Positions 58,038 to 64,000 of a stretch of 64,000 bases of DNA are shown here, piece by piece. Position numbers and translations under genes: made by a program. The notes beneath the pieces are model-generated. The model was not told the DNA's origin. It was given only the letters and a program-made list of their open reading frames with translations, and searched no databases. The stretch comes from Chrysomallon squamiferum (lineage: Eukaryota > Mollusca > Gastropoda > Neomphalida > Peltospiridae): assembly GCA_012295275.1 (NCBI GenBank), contig CM022670.1, positions 22,761,755-22,825,754 on the forward strand, read 5' to 3'. Within the stretch, counting starts at the first letter, position 1. The number at the start of each line of letters is the position of its first letter.

Positions 58038-58343
58038 GTTGCCAGACTGGGCTACAGATAGTGAATCGCGCTACTTTTGGAAGCCCAACGCTACGATAAT
58101 TTGAATTTCGCTGCTAGAAACTTTTTAGGGTACTTTTGAAATATCGGGACATTAATAAGAATATCTGATTTTTTATACATTCATATTGAAGACAGCTATT
58201 TCTAATAATTACTCTGAAAAACACATTGACTGGTATTATAATAATAATAATAATATAATATATACCGGGTATCTTTTATCGCTAATTCGATTGCTATGTT
58301 CGCTCTTTCATCTGGCTACTTTCAACATTTTAGATCTGGCAAC
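58038..58343. mobile_element. Candidate MITE with gttgccaga termini
   Basis: gttgccaga at 58038 faces its inverted copy tctggcaac (one base changed) at 58335-58343. The interior shares further short inverted words (ctactttt against agtag). Flanks acataaag and acaaaag are similar but not identical. Short, non-coding. Family unknown. Confidence 0.4.
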
Positions 58344-58414
58344 ACAAAAGTTCTTTGAAGGCCAATTCTACATTTTTTAAATCTGTCCTTCACTTGTTAT
58401 TTTTTTCCCTCTAA

Positions 58415-58415
<1 letters not shown>

Positions 58416-58467
<52 letters not shown>
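58416..58467. repeat. (AAT)n microsatellite
   Basis: About 17 AAT units. Confidence 0.95.
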
Positions 58468-58468
<1 letters not shown>

Positions 58469-58989
58469 TTTGTTAAAGTCTTTCTTTGTTCACCTTTTTT
58501 CCTTCCTTCTTACTTTCTTTCTTGCTTTATTTAATGCGCTTGGCCCGTACGTAATTTGTAGCTGCCATCGTTATTACACTAAGATGGATGGAGGTTACAA
58601 TTAAGTCCTACTTGGAGACCTTAGTACCTGAGTTTAATAAAAGATGGATTTCTCTGGGGCTTTTTTTTTTTCTTCTACTTTAATTTTTTTTTTTTTTTTT
58701 CCATGCTTGGGTGAAGAAGCGGGACAGTTCATTTTTGAAGTCAGACAGGATGTTAGGTAATATAATTCTTCCTCTTGTTTACAAAAGATAAGATTGCACT
58801 GTCTATGTGGAAGTTTCACCAGGAAAGAATAACTAATGATAACACAATTTTTTGACCCGATTTACGTCAATCGTAGCTATTTTATATTCCTGACGCGTTT
58901 ATAATTAAACAGTGTGACGTGAACAGGACAACAATGTTGCAGAACAAGAATATTAAACTGTCTGTGTTAGAAGGTTAAGAGAACGGGTT

Positions 58990-59070
58990 TGATCGTTAAC
59001 CTTGACCCAGTGGTTATATCATTAGCCTCTCAACCACTAGCTGCTGAGATCACATCTGGGTACCGGTATT
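58990..59070 (+). mobile_element. tRNA-derived SINE-like remnant
   Basis: cccagtggttat..cattagcctctcaaccac..gctg..gatcacatctggg follows the layout of a tRNA head: an A-box-like cagtggtt, an anticodon-stem-like cctctcaacc, and a decayed B box. The B box lacks a proper ggttcgaatcc, so it is not a working tRNA gene. Left and right limits are uncertain. Confidence 0.45.
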
Positions 59071-60105
59071 AATCAGTAACATTTTTTTCGACCTGTTTTC
59101 ACAATCTAACCCACTTACATTATCTGGGACAGATAATCCGGCACCTAGACTATATGTCTGTTACAAAAATATTTGAATCTTCAGCGAGTGTAACCTTCCT
59201 TATAGTGGTTGAATTAAAATTAGTTTTAAATAAAATAATTGAATTATAACTCAATAATAACAACAATAATGAAAAATTAAAAGCTTGAGAGAAACGGTTT
59301 AAATGAAAGAAGAAACCAAATGTTCTGTCCCGTTGAATCATTTGCGATATAACGATCATTTAGTTGTTAGATCCCTTCTTGTGTTTTTTTTTTTAGCTGT
59401 GGTAAAAAAATATAAAAATAACACTTTTAACATGAAAGGGAAACGACGGCTACAGTAAACTCTGTCGTTATCACCCGAAGCTTTGACACTGACGAGCATA
59501 TAAAAACACACCATGGGCCTAAACCGACCGAACTGGTTGATTTTTTGTTCAGTAAAACCGCGGAAGAGAAACGGAAGGTACAATCTTTTGTACTGTTGTA
59601 TCCATCATAAGGAACAGGTCTAAATTAATTATCACAACTTGAAATAAACAGACCGAAAAATACTTACCGGGGAGTCGATGAAATACCTTGTACAAGGCAG
59701 GAAATACCTTATACAATAAAAGCTTCCTAATTAGTTACTTTCATTAAATGTTTAACAAAACAATGAGATTTTAATTTTTGGGGTGTTAGAGAGGTGACGG
59801 ATACTATACTTTTTTTTTTTCTTTTTTTTTTTCCTGAGGAAATGGGCAAATACAAATAGTTTAAATATCTTCAAATAGCTTTTATACTTATATACCTGAA
59901 TCTATTATCGCTGGTACTCGGTAAAATAATAAAAATAAAATAATATATAAACTCGTATTTGAATGAACAATTATGTATTATGTTTTCAGACTTATTTAAG
60001 TAATTAACGGCATTTCTAAAATAGAACAGGTTTTTAGGTTATTATTATTATTTTTGTTTTGTTTGAAGTAATCATTATATTCATATGTCATTGAAACTGT
60101 ATAGA

Positions 60106-60150
<45 letters not shown>

Positions 60151-60500
60151 TGTTGTTAAAAATTAATACAAACATTATTATTACAGAATCTGAGACATTA
60201 AGCATACCTTTCTTTTTGTGTTTAGCAAAGCATTTTTGAAAATGATAAATAAACAATTAAAAAAAAAAAATAAGACGATACCAAAAACATATATTCATTT
60301 TATTTTGTCGCATATTTTAACCACTGTTTAACATTTTATTAATGTTTTTCACCTTGATTAAAATAACTGGCTTGTGTTTTCAGTAATATTTATATCACTG
60401 CCGCCAGCCTGAACGACCTGGACAACCTCTGCTCTGTTCCTTAATCTCAGATACATTCATCCAAATCGCCTGTCAGTTTGAATAATGTTTAGACGTAAGC
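59071..60500. other. Intergenic sequence, nothing supported
   Basis: AT-rich with an (ATT)n run at 60111-60146 and T runs near 59810. Short ORFs on the minus strand have no recognisable domain. Confidence 0.55.
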
Positions 60501-60503
60501 CGT

Positions 60504-60586
60504 CACGTGTTTAATTATGTTAAGAATAGATGTGACATAATACCCACGTGACTGAGTAATAATAAACTCAGGTGTATATATAATAC
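60504..60586 (+). promoter_or_regulatory. Profilin core promoter: TATA box and two E-boxes
   Basis: A TATA-like gtatatataatacc lies at 60573-60586, about 170 bases before the profilin ATG. Two palindromic cacgtg E-boxes lie upstream, at 60504 and 60545. A start site around 60605-60615 would give a 5' leader of about 145 bases. Inferred from position and motif only. Confidence 0.5.
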
Positions 60587-60754
60587 CTCGTGTAGCGTAC
60601 TGAATTAATTTTGAGAGAGGGAAAGACAGAAAATATATGACGGTGAGACGAACAGAGAAAACAAGAAAAATTCAACTCCTCGGTTAGATCTTCTTCTTTC
60701 GACTAGAACATAATCGTATTTTCTTTTGATATAAAGAAGTCAACATCAGCAATT

Positions 60755-61141
60755 ATGAACTGGCGAAACATGTTGATAGCTTTCATGAAGCGAGGCAAAG
60801 TAGATACTGTTGGCATTATCGACCTGGAAGAATCAGAACTTCAAACTCTCGTCTGCACCGCAAACTGGGATGCGAAGAGCGCCGAAATTCTGGGCCTGAT
60901 TTGTATTATTTCAAGTCACTACTCCGCCATGACAAGACTGGAGTTTTGTAACACAGTCTACACGTGTTTTCGTCCGGATGACGAAGTTGAAACTCTGGTC
61001 GGAAGAGCAAAAGATAAAGTATTGGTGGCTGTCAAATGTGCTCACTGTCTCGTTGTAGGACTCAAGGATCTTGAAGCTCCTGGATCTTGCTTGTATGAAG
61101 TAACGGAACTGAGCAAACATCTTCGATTAAAAGGATACTAG
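60755..61141 (+). CDS. PFN: Profilin (intronless)
   Basis: A single open frame of 128 residues, the usual profilin size. Profilin binds actin monomers and poly-proline ligands and promotes filament assembly. Family features: the N-terminal MNW with the helix LIAFMKRGKV, the strand VGIIDLE, the central segment, then KDKVLVAVKCAHCLVVGL and the C-terminal helix CLYEVTELSKHLRLKGY, ending in the typical GY. The central part (ISSHYSAMTRLEFCNTVYTC) is diverged, with many cysteines, so it may be a specialised paralogue. It has no intron, unlike every other gene here, which could mean retroposition; an upstream TATA box argues it is expressed. A polyadenylation-like aataaa lies near 61658. Confidence 0.85.
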   Translation: MNWRNMLIAFMKRGKVDTVGIIDLEESELQTLVCTANWDAKSAEILGLICIISSHYSAMTRLEFCNTVYTCFRPDDEVETLVGRAKDKVLVAVKCAHCLVVGLKDLEAPGSCLYEVTELSKHLRLKGY

Positions 61142-61700
61142 TTTGATTTTGTGGTTTATTGATTCGGAAGTAAACAGACATTGAGCAAATACAAACGAAG
61201 AAAAAAAAGTCGTTATATCAAGCGTGCAATAGACGTTTATATTATCATATGCTTTATCCATCAATATGATGATACAAATGCCAAACAAAACAACCCAAAA
61301 AAGAAATAACAACCCCGAAACCAAAGAATCCGTCCTGGAAACACGGCCAGTCAGTGATCAGCTTCAGAAATGGTTGACTTTGTCCACATGTACTAACAAA
61401 TGTCACAGCAGATTGGGACATTTAATGACTGCTGTTATTTAAATATCTGCCATAGCTGCATTCTTTTGTAAATCTTGAGACTGATACAGTGTTTTCACGT
61501 TGCTGGTTATGTTATTATTAGTGCTTTCAGTTATATATCGAGTGCATGAATACCCATTGTTTTGATTTTTTTTTTCATTTTTATACATACAAGCGGAAAA
61601 TTTTGTGTCCTTTCATATTTTGTAAAGTTTCATTTTATGTATTTATTTTCTCAATATAAAATAAAAATTTATCTCATGTTAGTGTTTATTTTTTCTTCAA
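61142..61700 (+). other. Probable profilin 3' UTR
   Basis: No ORF of note. The word aaaataaaaattt near 61655-61668 could be the polyadenylation signal. Confidence 0.4.
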
Positions 61701-61998
61701 CATTTTAGCTGCATTTGTTTGTCTAAAATTTTATTTTAACACACACACATACTGAAATTAGTTCACTGAATCATTCATTAATATTTTTTTCTCACTTCTT
61801 AAACTTTTATTTTCAGTAATCGTCGTTTCCATCTCCATTATCATCATCATGATCATTATTAAAATAAATTTCATTGTACAATACTTTTAGTTTTAAACAC
61901 ATTTTTTTTTTTTTTTTTTTTTTTTTTTTGTACCAATGATAATGTGTACTGTTATAAAACGAAAGTCAAACTAAATATCACGGGCTGCCTTTTTCAAG

Positions 61999-62139
61999 GT
62001 CAGCCTTGGTTTATTTACAAACAAGTACAGCAGTACATCAGAAGTGAAAAAGTAGACGCATCATCGAACCAGACATTCAGAAGTTGCCTGGAGCAAATAA
62101 ACCAAATGTCTCGTAAAACTGGGTCACTGAGTGGTAAAA
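61999..62139 (+). other. Unrecognised candidate exon
   Basis: A GC-richer open segment, after tttttcaag and before a donor-like gagtg/gtaaaa, reads GQPWFIYKQVQQYIRSEKVD and on. I do not recognise it. It could be an exon of a gene lying mostly to the right, or chance. Confidence 0.2.
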
Positions 62140-62360
62140 TGTGTTACTCTAACTCATAGACTAATGTATGGCAAACCAAAGAGCTGCATTGTCTTAACAC
62201 AAAGGGAGCTTGGGGGCCGGTGAAATCGAAAAAATGTGTGTGTGTGTGTCTATCTATATGTGTGATCCTAACATTAGAACCCATAAGATTAATAAACCTA
62301 TTTTGTTTTGTATAAACATTTTTATTATTCATTTTTTATAATGTATTATATTTTTAAACT

Positions 62361-62361
<1 letters not shown>

Positions 62362-62413
<52 letters not shown>
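62362..62413. repeat. (CT)n microsatellite
   Basis: About 25 CT units. Confidence 0.95.
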
Positions 62414-62416
<3 letters not shown>

Positions 62417-63239
62417 CTTCATCTTAATCATTTTCTTATTATGATTATTTATGGAGAGAGATGTTAACTCATGATTATATCAGTAAAATGACTGTTTAAA
62501 TGAATGTTGCGTCCAACAGCCATATAGGCGATCAAATGAAATATATGGTGTTTAAAATAAGAAAAATTCCAAACCTAGTCAAGCCATTACAATCGAGTAC
62601 TGTGCCAGTTCTCGCCGCTGATGGCATAAAATACATAGTAAGAAGTTATAAAAAAAAAAAAAAAAAACCCCAGTAATATTAAATAAATAAAAATAAATAA
62701 ATTATAATACTTTATCATGAATTAGAGATGGATGGGAAATACGTTTCTAAGATTTTACATGACATCGCTTGTAGGTAAATATATTTATTCCACAAAAGAC
62801 CAAAATATTCTATAAACTATGTTGGCGAAGTGCATTTTGAATACTTAGATATCATTTTGAAACACTATTATTTATTTCTCTGTATGCTGTGAAAACAGGT
62901 TGATTTGGCAACCGAAACTGATACTTTTCAAACTTCATCATAGATATTATCGTTGTCATTTAAAACAACATGGGGAATTTAAAGAACCAATCGATAAACA
63001 AATAAAAGACTGGTACTTTGTGTTATGTGTAATATGGCGCAGTGTTGAGTTTGGTCAGTCTAGAAATAAAAACTGGAAAATGTCTTATCAACTTTACAAA
63101 ATACGAACTAAATGAAACATGCTATAATCATACAGGTTCTTTGACAGTGCAAGGACGTAGCACAAATGGAACATCCAGATGATGGCACTGAAAACTGGGT
63201 ACATTAATTTAAGAGATTTCTCTTAGGAAATTATTAACT

Positions 63240-63505
63240 GATGTGACTAAATTTGTTATCACCACCGTGACAACAGACCACCCCGTTTAATTATTTATTT
63301 TGATTTATAATGGAATCTTTATATTTTAACAGAGGATTTCGCAGTTTATTTATTTATTTTTGTTGTATTTATTTCTGGGTTTAGCAATAATATCAGAACG
63401 GGGCTGGCTTGCATTAAGCGAGTTTCAGATAGGAAATTGAACGAAATTCACCGAATCTTTTTTTTGAAGTTATGTAACAGGATGAAGTTGATTTACACAA
63501 CCTTG

Positions 63506-63556
<51 letters not shown>

Positions 63557-64000
63557 ATATATATATATATATATATGTATGTATGTGTGTGTGTGTAGAT
63601 ATATGCATATCTATATATGTATATATGTGTGTGTATATATGTGTGTGTATGTATGTGTGTGTAGATATACATGTATATGTATATATGACATTTCGACAAC
63701 TATTCTTTGAGTAAAGATTATCACAGAACATTATCCGTTTTCTTGAATGAAAATCACACTCGTGACCTGAACATGTTGCACCTAGATAAAATGTACAAAG
63801 CTCATAAATAAAATATATACACTAATGTGCAAATTTGATATCACCACTGTGACTATGGATTACCCTATTTAATTATTTATTTTGATTTATAATGATTTAC
63901 TTTATATTTTAAATTAGCTTTTCACAGTTTGCTTAATTAATTATTTACTTTTGTTATATTTATTTCTGGGTTTAGCAATAAGATCAGAACAGGGCTGGCT
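63240..64000. repeat. Direct repeat, two copies ~585 bp apart, second runs off the window
   Basis: 63240-63410 and 63824-64000 share aattatttattttgatttat, tatttctgggtttagcaata and atcagaac.gggctggct, with diverged sequence and small indels between. The second copy reaches the last base of the window. Probably an interspersed repeat family; no coding content seen. Confidence 0.85.
63507..63687. repeat. (CA)n microsatellite and TA/TG-rich tract
   Basis: About 24 CA units, then alternating TA and GTGT stretches. It lies between the two copies of the direct repeat and gives spurious Val/Cys and Tyr/Ile ORFs. Confidence 0.95.

Noticed and set aside
58990-59070. A functional tRNA gene
   Set aside because: Stems do not pair properly and the B box is lost; only a remnant is supported.
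62900-63115. 71-aa plus-strand ORF
   Set aside because: Average composition, no splice signals that fit, no family resemblance.
63414-63731. Val/Cys and Ile/Tyr/Thr repeat ORFs
   Set aside because: Direct translation of the (CA)n and (TA)n tracts.

Overview
The window is nuclear DNA from an invertebrate animal. It is very AT-rich, its genes are full of introns with ordinary GT/AG sites, and microsatellites and A/T homopolymers are everywhere. A squalene epoxidase, an animal-type xylose isomerase, a Reeler-domain secreted protein and a tRNA-SINE-like remnant together fit a lophotrochozoan, perhaps a mollusc. That placement is inference; nothing here names a species.

Layout. 1-3986 (+): the 3' part of a xylose isomerase gene, with all metal-binding residues of the covered region present. 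3987-10026: AT-rich sequence between convergent genes, with a 67-bp tandem array. 10027-17956 (-): a complete 14-exon uridine-cytidine kinase-like 1 gene (543 aa). 18.6-20.1 kb: a repeat cluster with nested inverted repeats, a duplicated block and a perfect hairpin. 20.5-26.3 kb (+): a complete squalene monooxygenase (499 aa), with a hAT-type MITE in its 5' intron. 28.46-29.2 kb: a decayed Tigger/pogo transposon. 32651-34518 (+): a four-exon Reeler-domain protein with signal peptide and GPI-like tail. 35.1-36.6 kb (-): an ANKRD66-like ankyrin protein. 40317-57337 (-): a 29-exon CC2D1 gene (four DM14 domains and a C2 domain). 57.3-60.7 kb: a MITE-like element and a tRNA-SINE-like remnant. 60755-61141 (+): an intronless profilin with a TATA box. 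61.1-64 kb: microsatellites and a direct repeat that runs off the window.

The genes are unrelated housekeeping or accessory genes and form no operon or pathway cluster. The most interesting points are inside CC2D1. An 85-bp DM14 exon is duplicated (84/85 identical) into the intron of another DM14 domain, with the right phases for a mutually exclusive exon swap. All four DM14 domains carry an intron at the same place and phase. CC2D1 and ANKRD66 also show three apparent one-base frame breaks, at least two of them at short homopolymers, which suggests residual assembly indels. No clearly novel biological system was found.
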